Part shown: positions 11,401 to 24,065 of the stretch, in pieces
Layout: each line of letters begins with the position of its first letter
Position numbering within the stretch: position 1 is the first letter of the stretch
DNA from: Symsagittifera roscoffensis
Lineage: Eukaryota; Xenacoelomorpha; Acoela; Convolutidae
DNA length: 64,000 nt
Reading direction: 5' to 3'
Assembly: GCF_963678635.1 (NCBI RefSeq)
Contig: NW_026971027.1
Location: forward strand, 1-64,000
Position numbers and translations under genes: made by a program
Notes under the pieces: generated by a model
Database searches by the model: none
The model's input: the letters and a program-made list of their open reading frames with translations, nothing else
Told to the model about the DNA's origin: nothing

Positions 11401-14400
11401 AATAATTTTGATACCATGAGTCGATTTTTTTGATCACTTTCCCAGACCGCGGCCGTTTATGTGTCGATAATTTTAGGGAAAATTTTTTTTTTAGAATTTG
11501 TTTGTTCGGAGGATCAAGTTTTTGCGGCAGAAGTTTTATAAGATCACCTTTTTATCCTACTGGGTGGCTTGGCCGAGTAAGCCAACCTAGTCATAAGTCA
11601 CATAGAGTGCAATTGGAGGCTTTAAAGCGGCAAATCATCCTTTTTCTCGAGTTTTGGGGAACCATCCGAGGAATAGTCAGCTAAGCCCCTTAGCAACCCT
11701 CCTTACTAGAAATTTTCCACGCAGACCTCCGGAGAAGTTAAAATAACCCTACGGAGTGAATTTGGCTTTTTTTGACACTTACTGAGACTAGTTGGAGATA
11801 CTTTTAAGTATGACTTGAAAAATTTAGAATTTTGAAGGAACCCTCCAAAACAACCATTCGGAGCGCATTAAGTCTCTTATTGACCCTCCGTAATGAACTA
11901 AAGGGGACCCTCGAAGTTACTTAGGTGACTAAGGTACCCTCGAAAGTAACCCACCGGAGTAAGCTAAGTGTCTTAACAACCCTCCGAAATAACCCTCCGG
12001 AGTAACTTGAGCCCTTTAACAACCCTCCTTAGTGAAGAATTAGAGGCACCCTGAGGAGCAGTTCGAACATCGTAAATATCCATTTAAGGCCGGAATAGAA
12101 AGGTCAACTACTATCGGGGTGAAAAACTTGAGAACTTAGGAGCCCAGTTGGTCTAGAAATTTGCGATCAACTTTGGATTCTAGATCGGGTTTATCAGAGG
12201 TACCCGAACCAATTTTTTTTCGATTATTGTTTTGGTTGTGTGGTTGCCTTGAGCTACTTAATAGGAGAGCTCGGACAATCCGGGATCATACAAAAGAAGA
12301 CTTCGGTGAGTGTATTAGGCAATAAACACTCACTAGAGAAGAAAAATTGTTTCCTGCTCTCGTGCACTTGGAGCGGCCCGGGTGTCGGAGAGCTTTTTCG
12401 TAGAATTTAGAAATTTTCTCTCAGAGGTTGCCTTGAGCTACTTAGTAGGACAGCTCGGGCAATCACAGGATACCTAAAAGGAGACCTCAGTGAAGTACTA
12501 AATAGGAGACACTCACTTGAGAAGACAGTGTCCTGGGCTTCGTTCTTTTGGCGCGTTCCAATTGAGGGAAGTCTTTTTCTTTAAGACTAATTTTTTATTT
12601 TCTGTTAGTGAAACCATCACTGCTCTTTTATAAAAAATTGCTCGATCCTAAAAGAGGTAGTGATTTGATACACCTGTAGCGGTAAAATTGATACTGAACA
12701 AGAAGATCGCTGTCACCTATAGGGTGTTCTTATCTAGTTATCAATTGTGTTTTTTATGTGTTATTGTATTATCTTGAAAAGATTTTTTGATATTGTTATA
12801 CCAGGTAACTGCGTTGAGTTGGTAACATCTTCACAGTAAGCAGGCTCTTTGTGTAGCTGGAGCTGAGTTACTTATAGTATCTCTACGAGATCGATGGTAT
12901 ACTTTTGATATTAGAGAACTCGAATGAGTAGACTTGAGCAAATTTTTTCGAATTTGTTTTTGAAACTTGTGCATTGCCGTTAAATTTTTTTATCATGTAG
13001 CATGCAGCGCAAAGACTCGGGGACTCCACGAAAATTTAAAACACGGCGTAGCCGATTCACAATTAGCAGCATTTCCGACGTTTTTTCTGATGAAGCAACG
13101 ACTAAATGTCAAGCTGGTCTTTCAGTGAGCGGAATGAAACTCAGAAGTGAGAAGAACCTCGATGGCAACCAAGGGCGAATTGCTGAGGCCGGACCGGCGA
13201 GCCAGACACTTACGCACCCCTTCGAGGGCTAGCAAACGCTGATCCGGTCCGACTACCACCATCACGCGGACCTGGAAGAGCCAGGCGAGGACTTTGGAAG
13301 GGAGGAAGTTGAAAGAGAAATCGAACCGCGAGAAGAACTATTGTTCAGGGGAATGCCCAAATCAGAGACTAAGAGTAACAGGTGGATAAAGGAACGATCA
13401 TCTCTAGTCAAGCAGAGCCAGAATGCGGTGATGTCAAGTATAAACCCGAGGAAGGAACCAACGAATTCGAAAGCCAAGAAAAGCTGGAAGTCTTTGTATG
13501 ATGAGCGCATGGCGTCACTTCAAATTGAGGGTTTATCTTCCAGTTATGATCATCCGTAGATAGCTCATTCGGATGTGGACTTCACGCCGAGCCAAAGGAA
13601 TGAGTGAGAGCTCGCGAACAGGACGATGTCTTATGGGATAACCGTAGGAGTATCCTCGACGTTCGACAGCTTGATGATACCGATGGGCACGCATAAGGGC
13701 GGCGCGTCATCAAGTAGCAGACTACAATCTCAGTTGACCTCATCTTCTTTGGGTCTCACCCCGGTGTCGGGGCGGCTGGCGATCTAATGACATGTTTGCT
13801 GGCGTAATGAAAGGCCTTAAGAGCTGCGACGGGACATGACTAGGAGAATAGACCGAGTCAAAAAGGGAGCTCACCAGGGTCAAGATAAATTGCGAGATGA
13901 GCTAACAAACGTGAATTCACAGGCGAGAGTCGATCATGCCCATTTAATTCGTAACACCGATCAATGCCTAGCGGAGAACTTGGCTCAAGCAACCAAGGAG
14001 TCAGCAGAAACAGAAGTTAGGATGACAAGAGAGATCGAGCGACTGTTGAACGATCATGACAGCACTTGTGCTCACACGATGACTAGCCTGGAGAAAAGGT
14101 TGGAAGCCAAATCTGTCCTGATGATTACGAATCTAAACATTGGGAGCGACGCAGGGCAGCCCCATTGAGGCCATGTTGGACAAACCCGGCTCCGCTGGAA
14201 GCGGATGCCACCCCGGAGACACGGTTGCACACTGTGATACAAGTCAGATCAGTTCCAGATCTGACTACAGTTTCGCAGGACACAAAGATGTACGCCTCAA
14301 TGTTTGAGCCTCTGAAAAGATCTCTTGAAACAGTCATCACCAAACTCTTGAAGTCAACTGAGAGAGGAGAGAAGTCAAGAAAGACACCCAAAAAGCCGAA

Positions 14401-15497
14401 GTTATAAAAACACGAAAGCATCGACACCTGAATAGAGGTGATGAATTTACATTGAGAAAGAGGGTCTCGCAAAAAAACAGGAATGCAGCGCATTGACTAT
14501 CGACATAGAGGGTACCGCGCTAAGTTGTGTAATCGCGAAAAGAACTAATGAACTAAGCCTAGTCACAAAAGAAAGAGGAGAGAACATACACCTCACAACC
14601 AAAAAGATGGACACCTTAACTGATAAAGCTATTGCATCGAGCCTGGAGGCAGAGTCAACCGGCGCGCGCAAGAATTGGCCACCAAAGAGGTGGAGCAACG
14701 GGTAAGGTCAGAGTTAGAGAACACAGAGCAAAGTGAGAAGTTTGACTTTCTAGGAAGATCGACGAAGGAAGAGGATAACCAGAAACCCATGAAGCAGGGT
14801 CTAAAGCTGATCGTCATCTCGGGGAAATCCTTCGGCATGTCAAGAGAAGGGACGAAGATAATTTCTATCAAATCGGTCGCGTGCTATCAAGTGGTGAAGA
14901 ACTTGAGTCAGCCGTCGGATATCACTCTAGTACACATGGGCATCTACGAGGATTACTTGAGAGAAAAGGATCCCAAATTGGACCGAAGAGCAGTGAGGTC
15001 CAAAACTAATGAAAGTAGATGTACATCACATAGAAGTCCATGGCCCATATCCGATCTTAATTAACTTGGATGGGATAAAAATTTACACCAAAGCTCATGT
15101 GACTGTTACAGTTGACCAGGTACGTCGAAACTACATTGGTCGAGAAGAGCTTAGGGTCCGACGAATCGGACACAACGCCATGCTCGAACAGGACGCCGTC
15201 CACATAGGCGGTGAAGCCGATCTGGACGCAAATGTACTGGGCGTGCAGTGTAGAGAACTCTTCGTGAAGGGACTATTAGACAACAGAGCAGTGGTCAGTG
15301 TCATGCCTGTGAGCACCTGAATCGACATGGGTTTCGATAGGTCTGATTTGATTGCGACTAACATCAGACTCGCAGCGGCTAATCAGGGTGCAGTTCACGT
15401 GACCGGAAGGGGCCCTATCATCTCGTTGCAGCTATGAGGGAGACATCTATGGATGAGTTTCCTGGTCGTCGAGAATCTTAGGACCAGTTCATCCTAG
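8445..15497. repeat. 7.05 kb tandem duplication, copy 2
   Basis: This is a collinear copy of 1391-8444. Unlike copy 1 it continues past 15497 into the rest of the protease, RT and RNase H, so it is the copy attached to the original right flank. Most differences between the copies are single substitutions or homopolymer-length changes; examples are at 2515 versus 9571 and at 8191 versus 15241. Confidence 0.95.
13002..14710 (+). pseudogene. gypsy gag remnant, element A' (copy 2)
   Basis: This is the duplicate of the gag remnant at about 5947-7650. Short open pieces include one of 76 codons at 13002, with basic N-terminal residues followed by a Ser/Asp/Glu-rich stretch, and a 110-codon helical, charged piece at 13836-14168. 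The conserved capsid-like region is frameshifted, and the zinc-knuckle part is deleted as in copy 1. Homology to element B and to the minus-strand gag identifies it, not any intact domain. Confidence 0.75.
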
Positions 15498-16080
15498 GAC
15501 GAGATTTTGTGCGGAACTTCGATGTCAAAATTGACCTCAACGACGGGTTGATAAGAATCAAGGACCCTGAGAGGAAGTATGAAAGAAACCAAATAATAAA
15601 ATCCTGATTAACCAAGCAAAGGTGTCAATTTTCCCAGTTAGAATGGTTAGGTTAACACCACATCAGGCTTTAATAGCAACATTTAGGATGAAGAAAGATG
15701 AGCTTAGCAACAGTAGACAGATAGACAGATGTGTCTGGTTTCAAATCCCAACAGTAAAATCTCAGCTATTTTAGGAAGAAGCTTCTCACTCTATCAGAGC
15801 GGTCTGTGTGTGAGTGTGTTGTTGAACACAGAGGCAACCACGGAGACGATAAAACGAGGAAAGAAGCTTAGCTACGCATTGCCTCTGAACACAGACAATC
15901 AGAATTTGGAAAACTTCAAAAGTTTTGACGTAACTAAGTGTCCCTTGCATGCCAACCAAGAATACATACTAAAGAGGATAAGTGAATTGAAATCTGTTTA
16001 AAAATTGTTTTCAATGAAGTCAGAGACAGACGATGGGCTGTCTAGTTGTTTGAATTTTCCTGAGAAACCGACAGAAACAG
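14730..16080 (+). pseudogene. gypsy aspartic protease region, element A'
   Basis: Residues aligning with the minus-strand protease run through this stretch in several frames. The active-site motif reads Asp-Asn-Arg (15279-15287) where the minus-strand element has Asp-Thr-Gly, so catalysis is lost. The conserved Gly-Arg-Asp-Phe segment after the protease flap is present just after 15497. A further open piece (15729-16001) corresponds to the protease-RT linker, which the minus-strand element has largely lost. Confidence 0.75.
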
Positions 16081-16269
16081 ATTAAGCAGCGGACAAGCCA
16101 GTCCTACCTGGGATAGAGAATTTAGGAAGCAAGTTATCGGATAAGGAACTGGACTCGCTCAGCGCGGTGTTGAATCGAAACGCAGTCGTTTTTTCGAAGC
16201 ATAAGGCCAAATAGGTTGCTGCAATTTTGTAGAGCAAGAGATCGAAATAGAAGAGGGCACAGTACTTCT

Positions 16270-17032
16270 CAGAGACGGTGCAAGGAGAATGACCCCACAT
16301 AAATCAGAAGCAAGCTAAAAAAAATTGAAATGCGGTAACGATAAAGGACGCATATCCGATTCCCCGCATCGACTAGAGCCTCTCCAAATTAGCAGATGCG
16401 AATGTCTTCACGACGTTGGATTTGATCTCTGCGCTCTGGCAGGTGCCCCTCTGAAAACAGGATCGTGAGACTACCGTCTTTGCGTGCGAGCTGGGGCTGT
16501 GCGAATGGAAAAGAAAGCCGTTTTGATTATGCAATGCGACGGCTACGTTCCAACGATTAATGACCCAGGCACTGACGAAAGTAACCAAAAATCAAGAAAA
16601 CCCCATCATGTGTTACGTTGATGACAAAGTAATTGTGACACCCATTCTGGAGGACCATATAGAGAGACTAGACGAGGTCTTTCCTTGCATGAAACAAGCG
16701 GGTCTCAAGTGCTAACCTTCAAAGTGCGAAATCTTGAGGGACCCAATCAAGTATCTGGGCCGCCTTGTGGACAAACAACTTGCCTTGTGTTGACAAGGAA
16801 AGCACCGAAGACCGACACTCAATTGGTGAGCTTCCTTGGATTCGCTTACTACTACCGAGAGTTTAACGAGGGGTATGCAGACAAAATACACCCCATGCAG
16901 TATTTGACAAGAAATAAAGGCAAAAATGCCAGCTGGACTGACGAGGATCAGGTCTCCTTTGAGAACATCAAGCACAAACTCAGCGAGGCTCCGGTCCTCA
17001 ACATGCCCACAGAAAAGGGATGTTCGTGTTAG
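16270..17032 (+). pseudogene. gypsy reverse transcriptase remnant, element A'
   Basis: Palm and thumb sequences of a Ty3/gypsy RT are recognisable, with the catalytic box Tyr-Val-Asp-Asp at 16614-16625 followed by Lys rather than Val. A net deletion of about 114 bases near 16310-16335 removes the finger region, including the strand bearing the first catalytic-domain Asp-Phe-Arg motif seen in the minus-strand RT. Element B has the same deletion. The C-terminal connection region is open as a 115-codon frame at 16685-17032. Confidence 0.8.
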
Positions 17033-17440
17033 ACACGGATGCAACAGCGGTTGGGATATCGGGATTACTTCACCAAGAACAAGAGTGGAACGGGAGAACC
17101 GTTCTCCGACCAATAGCCTCTGGAAGTAAGATCCTGAGCGACACTGAAATGAATTACGGTGCACCGAAAGCGGAGATTTTTGCGGTGATCACTTTTGTGG
17201 AAAAATACAGAGCCTACTTAGGGCATGCTCTCTTCAAGTTGCGTGTGGACAATCGTCCTCTTGCATGGCTGAAAACCTATTCAATGGACTAAAGCTATAT
17301 TGGTCGTTGGATCGTGCAGCTTGACGGTTACCACAGGATCAAAGAGCATCGAACCCGTTAAAAGCACCAGAATTCCGATAGCCTCAGCAAAAAGACGGAA
17401 TTTAATGAGCGACTAGTAGAGAGGCAGGCCAGCCAAGCAG
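17020..17440 (+). pseudogene. RNase H domain remnant, element A'
   Basis: An open frame of 90 codons from 17020 carries the RNase H acidic residues in order: Leu-Asp-Thr-Asp near the start, a Glu in Pro-Lys-Ala-Glu, and Asp in Arg-Val-Asp-Asn. RNase H degrades the RNA strand of the RNA-DNA hybrid during reverse transcription. The frame ends in a stop after Tyr-Ser-Met-Asp; homologous sequence continues past it to about 17440. It is the best-kept domain of this element. Confidence 0.8.
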
Positions 17441-18325
17441 AAATTAAGGATGGATTTTCATTTCTGGACAAAGAAACTTACGACGAACTGCCAATCACTA
17501 GATGGCTCGACAAGTTGCCGCGGGAATAAAAATGTTGCCGAGAGGGGATCCTGTCCCGTTGGAGTTGCTAGTTCGATCAAACCTGGTTCAACAAGAACTG
17601 ACCAGACTGGGCATCAGCAGCATAGCACTGCTGAACAAGACGGTGAACGTGACACCGGACGTCATGTTGAAACTCTGTAACCTGCTAGACAGAGAGGTTG
17701 AACGGTATGATCATGAGTTGACGGAGACAGTGCAACGGTTGACAGTCACTGAAAGAACGGAGAGAAAAGCTCATCTGGAGACGAGACATTGTCCGGGGAG
17801 TCATGCGCTTTCGGGCCCGGGCAGGACAACTGGTCCGGGAGTCAAATTCAACGCGACCAAGGGGCAGGATTTTGTCCGGTGACTCGAGAAACATCACAGA
17901 CAAGTTGGAGTGTAATGATGTAGAATCCGCCGGCTCGAGTGATGACTCAGGGACTCAGTCCTGGTAGAATACATCGGAAACTACTTCCAGTTCTGATGTC
18001 TCGGAGATTGCGATACAATCCTTGTTGCTGGAATGTAAACAGCGCGGGTTGGACCGGGAAATGCATCAGGACCCGGAAAGAGACAGGTATACCTCCGATG
18101 AGAAGGGCACTGTAGTGGATAAGGCCACGGATGAGCTTGCAATGATTGCAGTGCCGAAACGAACAACCAGAGTACTTCCACATGATACGGTCGTTCGTAC
18201 CAAACTGGAACCATCTGTGCAGGAAGCAACACCTATGAAGAAGATATGGTGTGTCTAGTTGATGGATGATGTCCATGTCCCGGAGATAAAAAGCGGACAA
18301 TTGAAAGTGGTAAAGACGTTTCTGA
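17440..18325 (+). pseudogene. RNase H-integrase spacer, truncated, element A'
   Basis: This corresponds to the acidic spacer between RNase H and integrase of the two other elements, in short overlapping frames (17450-17882, 18022-18258). At about 18325 homology to pol stops and leader module M1 begins, so integrase and everything 3' of it is missing. That junction is a structural break. Confidence 0.7.
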
Positions 18326-19455
18326 ATAATTACTTCGGATAAGCGTATAACAAAAAGAAGTTCCAGATTTGCTGTCAAAACGTTTGAGAATTGAAAAAAA
18401 ATGAGCAATTGGAGAATCGAGTGAAACTGAGCTAGTAGTAAGTTCTGGATGCAAGCAGTCTTGAGCTACAGTGATGCTGATAGTTATCCAGATTGACTCT
18501 CATCCCACAGTGCAACAAACCTTGCGCTGATATTTCTTGTTAACCCCAAGCTTCTAATTTTCAAGTGAATATCCTCTCATACTTAAGAATTTTTTTCCGA
18601 AGACATTCAATGTCCAACAAAATTATCCAAGATCTCATCTTCTCAAGTCAGTTACAAAAACTGTGAAAAAAATCAGGATTTGATACACAAATTACTCATT
18701 AACTTCTTGAAAATGTGTTGCTCCATAGTTACAATCATCTGACCCTAATTAAGAAGTGTTTGACATGATAGCTACACAAAAAATGCAAATAGTCGACTTT
18801 TGCTAAATATCCAGTGTTCTTTAACAGAACTTTTGCATTTTCGCAAAAAAAATTTCTATTCATTAATTCATAGTATAAACTTTGAATTTAGCTGCGAACA
18901 ATATTTCTCACTATATACAAAGATAATTTAGATCAATTTCTACTGATGGTTTCACGATAATTTGAGCTCAATTCTTGCTAGGCTTATCAACAATCAGAAC
19001 ATTTGAATTGTTTGAAAGTCGAGATTTTTCAGTTATTAAACTTATCAAAAAAAAGTATTACAATTTGTCCAATGATTGATTTGGTATATATGCCATTCCC
19101 CGGTTTGGCACAGCGGACCATTCCATCGCAGCAGGAAAAAGACGTTAGACGTTAGAGGCCTGAGTGATCGTGTATGGTTGAAGAGGAGGCTAGAATTTTC
19201 TGGAATTTCTAAATTTTCGAAAAGTCGAATTGCGACGTTATATTTCTGAGAAATGCGAAAGATGGTCGTTTATGACTGAAAAGTGACGAAAAACACAACA
19301 ACAACAACAACCGATTTAGTGAGAGATAGTCGGACGGAAACGATATAAAAAACAAAGCTTCTAATTGTGACGATCGCGCACGATAAGACAACTACTTTGA
19401 GACAATAGACGGAAAAGAGGCTTCAGTGGGGAAGAATGAAGGAGCAGTACCCTTC
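18326..19455. repeat. leader module M1, third copy
   Basis: This is a diverged copy of 2555-3610, fused to the truncated pol of element A'. It contains no gene. At its right end the plus-strand LTR-like segment follows, which the copies at 2.5 and 9.6 kb lack. Confidence 0.7.
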
Positions 19456-19604
19456 CGTGCCACGGATTGGGATAAATAACGACGTTACTATAGAAAAAGA
19501 ACGGAATCGAAGGTTCGGCCTACCAGAGACAATATATGGTGAAGGACTGTAATGAAAGATTTTTTAGTTACTCTGATGCCATAAACTTTGAATTAACACC
19601 GGTA

Positions 19605-19983
19605 TGATTTGTTATTTTAGAAAATGAGAAGCTAGAAAAAGAAAAGGGTCAATCCAACTCTAATGAACTTATTATAGACCTGTCACCAAAAACATAGAAG
19701 AGTAGGATGTTCGATCTGTTTTTTTAATAGCAATCATGTAGTCTGAGGATCCGAGACCCAGCTATGTGGTTGTTGTCGCATGTAAACGGAAGCTGATTAA
19801 AATTCGTTTGACTGATGGCCTCAAATTGGTAAATTTTTACTCAGCCGTAGGCAGACCAGAAAATCAACTGGCAAGGTCGAGACGGTGAAAAACGAGTAGA
19901 ATTTAGGTAACTAACGCCGGCCAGTCGTTAATAGGTGCTTTTTCTACGCTTCGTCACTGTGTATTATTTTGGTGAATGTTGCA
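19605..19983 (+). repeat. candidate 5' LTR of element B
   Basis: The last 60 bases resemble the reverse complement of the inner end of the LTR-like blocks at 39020, 42394 and 63734: shared CCA-GTTA-AGG and CTTTTTCT words, ending GAATGTTGCA here and GAATGTTACA there. The start (TGATTTGTTATTTT at 19605) resembles the other end of those blocks, and the length (379) fits their 360 bases. It begins TG and ends CA, as LTRs do. The middle is strongly diverged. Confidence 0.5.
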
Positions 19984-19995
19984 TAGACGTTTTCA

Positions 19996-20010
19996 TGGCG
20001 CTCCTGGGTG
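19996..20010 (+). promoter_or_regulatory. candidate primer-binding site of element B
   Basis: TGGCGCTCCTGGGTG lies 12 bases after the candidate LTR end. The identical 15-mer occurs on the minus strand at 63708-63722, 11 bases after an LTR-like end there. A primer-binding site normally begins TGG, complementary to the CCA end of a tRNA, and lies next to the 5' LTR. I could not match the 15-mer to a particular tRNA. Confidence 0.5.
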
Positions 20011-20649
20011 GGCCTGTCAAAAGCAAAAGACCATCATGATCAGCAAATCCTTCAGCGACGAACCCTCCGCTCCTGGCGTATGTCCTAGTTAGTGGCCTTA
20101 ATGACCTTTTTTGTAGTAGGGAGAACTACTATTTAGCTTTTTAACTTAGTTAAGACCAAAAAAACCTGGGGCCGGATGGTTAGGTGTGAAGTCTAGAGCC
20201 CGCATATCCCAAGGTCCTGGGACCAAAAACATTTAGTAAGAAAGCGTGAAACCGAATAAAATAGTAAATAACCAAGAAAAAGCCAAAAACAAATTTATTT
20301 GATAACAAAAAGTACAAAAAACAGTACCAAATCCAAAAAAGACCAAAACAATAAAAAAAACATAAAGTGACATTTTATATGTTATTTCTGGACGAGATGC
20401 GTTCTGACATTCCTATTTGTTGTTGTTTTAAGTTGATTTATATTTATTTATGATAGAAAGATTGAATGCTTTGGTTGCGGGTTAGGTACCCTCCCTTAAG
20501 TGTTATTTGAGTATTCAAGCACGTTAATGGTGATTTTACCGGTGACCGGAGGGTAGAGTTGCAAGCTGGCCGACGTGTTCCAGACTCAACAGGGGCATCA
20601 CAGAGAACATCCACGACGACTGTTGGGTATTGTTGACACATTTTACTAT
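20011..20649 (+). other. leader segment specific to element B
   Basis: Non-coding. An A-rich part with repeated CCAAAAA words (about 20220-20370) resembles the reverse complement of the T-rich stretch at 63410-63500 in the minus-strand element's leader, supporting a common origin of the two leaders. It is absent from the leaders at 3.6 and 10.7 kb. Confidence 0.5.
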
Positions 20650-23600
20650 CGTTCGGGTGCTATTTCATTGAAACTTAAGTGGTGGGGGAGCACAATTGGC
20701 ACGGTCCGATTGCACTCTACATTGATTGGGAACTTCCGAGTTAAGGGTCTCAATTTGGGTCTTGTGGTGCAAAGGAGGGTAAATTAACCTTGATTAACGA
20801 CTACAAATATATTATCCTCCTTACTAAAGCTTACTTATCACCTATTCAGACTCGAGAAACACCCCAATTTTGTCGAAAGTTACTGATTTTCGACCAAACT
20901 GTCAAACCCCAAAACTTCAGATATCCGAGCTTTTACGAACAGCAAGAAGCTTCTGCACAGTGAACTTCTAGGTAGTTCGATTCCCCTAACTAAATAAACC
21001 GCGCGGAAAAACCTTAATAGAAAATGGCGAAAACAATGTTTTTTCGAGCAAATTTTTTGTAATTTTCCGAACTTTGTGAATAAGTGTTGAGGATCGCGTT
21101 TCTGAGTTTTTAGAGTTAATTAGAGTTTTTAAAGTTTTGAGCGATAAAATATTTTTGTGCTAGGAGCGTGCTAGCATACCTTGCTCGGTTGTTAGAAAGG
21201 TTTTTGAGTAACCATCCGAAGAGCTCCGTGGATAGAACAAACAACTTAGAGATAAAAAAGGAAGGAACCGGAGGGTCGAATTTTGGTAATTTTTGGCCAA
21301 ATTTTTGTTTCCAAACCAATTTTGATCCGGTTTTTTGCAATACTCCAGTGCCGTAAAGGGCTCCTACGCTAGTTTTAAATTTTTTTAGGCACTTTCACTA
21401 AGAATTGCGAAAAAATCTTTCAGAACCTGCATAGATGGTGAAAAAAGGCCAAATTGACGAACACGTTTTTGGCAATTTCTCAAAAACTAGCCAGCCGATC
21501 GGAAAAATTTTGGTACCATAAGTAGATTTTTCTGATCATTCTACTAGACCGCGGCGGTTTTTGAGTCGATAGTCTTAGGGAAGAAATTTTTTTTAGAATT
21601 TGAGTTTTCGGAGGGTCAATTTTTCGGGAACCCTCCGAGCGGCAGAAAATTCAAAAAGATCATATTTTTATCCTACTGGGAGGCTTGGAAGAGTCATCCG
21701 ACCTAGTTTTAGGTCAATTATAGTGCAATTGGAGGCTTTACAGTGGTGAAATCATCCGTTTTCTTGAGTTTTGGGGAACCATCCGAGGTAACCCTCTGTT
21801 GTCAGCTAAGCCCCTTAGCAAACCTCCTTTAGAAAATTTCCACGCAGCCCTCCGAAGAAGTTAAAATGACCCTACGGAGTGAATTTAGTTTTTGTTTTGA
21901 CACTTACTTAGACTAGTTGGAAATATTGTTAAGTAAGACTTGAAAAATTTAGTATTTTGAAGGAACCCTCCGAAGCAACCATCCGGAGCGCATTAACCCT
22001 CTTATTGACCCTCCTTAATGAACTTAAGGGGACCCTCCGAAGCTACTTAGGTGTCTAAGGTACCCTCCAAAGTAACCACCGGAGTAAGCTAAGTGTCCTA
22101 ACGATCCTCCGAAATAACCCTCCGGAGTAACTTAAGCCCCTTAACAACCCTCCTTAGTGAAGAATTAGAGGCACCCTAAGGGGCAGTTCGAACATCGTAA
22201 ATATCCATTTTAGGCCGGAATAGAAATGTCAACTACCATCGGGATGTAATTTTGAGAACTTAGGAGCCCAGTTGACCTGGAATTCGGGTTTATCAGAGGT
22301 ACCCGAACCAATTTTTTTTTCGGTTGTTGTTTTGGTTGTGTGGCTGCCCTGAGCTGCTTAATAGGAAAGCTCGGACAATCCGGGATAAAAGAAGACCTCG
22401 CTGAGTGTATTAGGCAATAAACACTCACTAGAGAATAAAAGTTGTTCCATGCTCTCGTGCACTTGGATCGGCCCGGGTGTGGGAGAGCTTTTTCATAGAC
22501 TTTAGAAATTTTCTATCAGAGGTTGCCTTGAGTTACTTAGTAGGACAGCTCGGGCAATCACAGGACACATGAAAGGAGAACTCAGTGCAAGTATTAAACA
22601 GGACACACTCACTTGAGAACACAGTGTCCTGGGCTTCGTTCTTTTGGAGCGTTCCAATTGAGGGAAGTCTTTTTCTTTAAGACTAATTTTTAATTTTTTG
22701 TTAGTGAAATCATGACTCCTCTTTTATAAAAATTTGTTCCATGTTAAACGAGTTAGTGATTTGATGCATCTGTAGCGGTAAAAGTGATACTGAACAAAAA
22801 GTTCGCTGTCACCTATAGGGTGTTCGTATCTAGTTATTAATTGTGTTTTGTGTGTTATTGTAATATGTTGAAAAGATTTGTGATATTGTTATACCAGGTA
22901 ACTGAGTGGAGTTGGTATTATCTTCACACTAAGCAGGCCCTTTGTGTAGCTTGAGTTGAGTAACTCAAAGACTGGCCAGCCGATTGGAATAATTTTTGAA
23001 CCATACGTAGATTTTTCTGATCATTCTACTAGACCGCGGCGGTTTTTGAGTCGATAGTTTTAGGGAGGAAAATTTTTTTAGAATTTGATTTTTCGGAGGG
23101 TCAATTTTTTGGAAACCCTCCGAGCGGCAGAAAACTCAAAAAGACCACGTTTTTTATCTTACTGGGAGTCTTGGCAGAGTCATCCGACCTAGTTTTAGGT
23201 CAATTATAGTGCAATTGGAGGCTTTACAGTGGTGAAGTCATCCGTTTTCTCGAGTTTTGGAGACCCATCCGAGGTAACCCTCTGTTGTCAGCTAAGCCCC
23301 TTAGCAAACCTCCTTTAGAAAATTTCCACGCAGCCATCCGAATAAGTTAAAATAACCCTAAGGAGTGAATTTAGTTTTTGTTTTGACACTTACTTAGACT
23401 AGTTGGAAATACTTTTAAGTAAGACTTGAAAAATTTAGTATTTTGAAGGAACCCTCCGAAGCAACCATCCGGAGCGCATTAAACCTCTTATTGACCCTCC
23501 TTATTGACCTTCCAATTGAGGGAAGTCTTTTTCTTTAAGACTAATTTTTAATTTTTTGTTAGTGAAATCATCACTGCTCTTTTATAAAATTTTGTTCCAT

Positions 23601-23950
23601 GTTAAACGAGGTAGTGATTTGATACATCTGTAGCGGTAAAAGTGATACTGAACAAAAAGTTCGCTGTCACCTATAGGGTGTTTGTATCTAGTTATTAATT
23701 GTGTTTTTTGTGTTATTGTAATATGTTGAAAAGATTTGTGATATTGTTATACCCGGTAACTGAGTGGAGTTGGTATTATCTTCACACTAAGCAGGCTCTT
23801 TGTGTAGCTTGAGTTGAGTAACTTATAGTATCTCTACGAGATCGAAGGTATAATTTTGATATTAGAGGACTCGAGTGAGTAGACTTGAGCAAATTTTTCG
23901 AACTTAATTTTGCATTGCCATTGGAATTTTTTATCACGTAGCCTGCAGCG
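20650..23950 (+). repeat. leader module M2, third copy, with internal duplication
   Basis: This is a diverged copy of 3628-5945 upstream of gag B. The segments 21478-22017 and 22652-22969 are repeated as 22970-23510 and 23511-23825, with the 640 bases between them missing from the second round. The arrangement suggests an imperfect tandem duplication followed by deletion. No gene is seen. Confidence 0.7.
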
Positions 23951-24065
23951 CAGAGACTAGATGACTACACGAAAATTTAAAACACGGCGAAGCCAATCCA
24001 CGATTAGCAGCAATTCCGACGTTTTTTTCTGATGAAGCAACGACTAAAGGTCAAATTCTCTTTCA

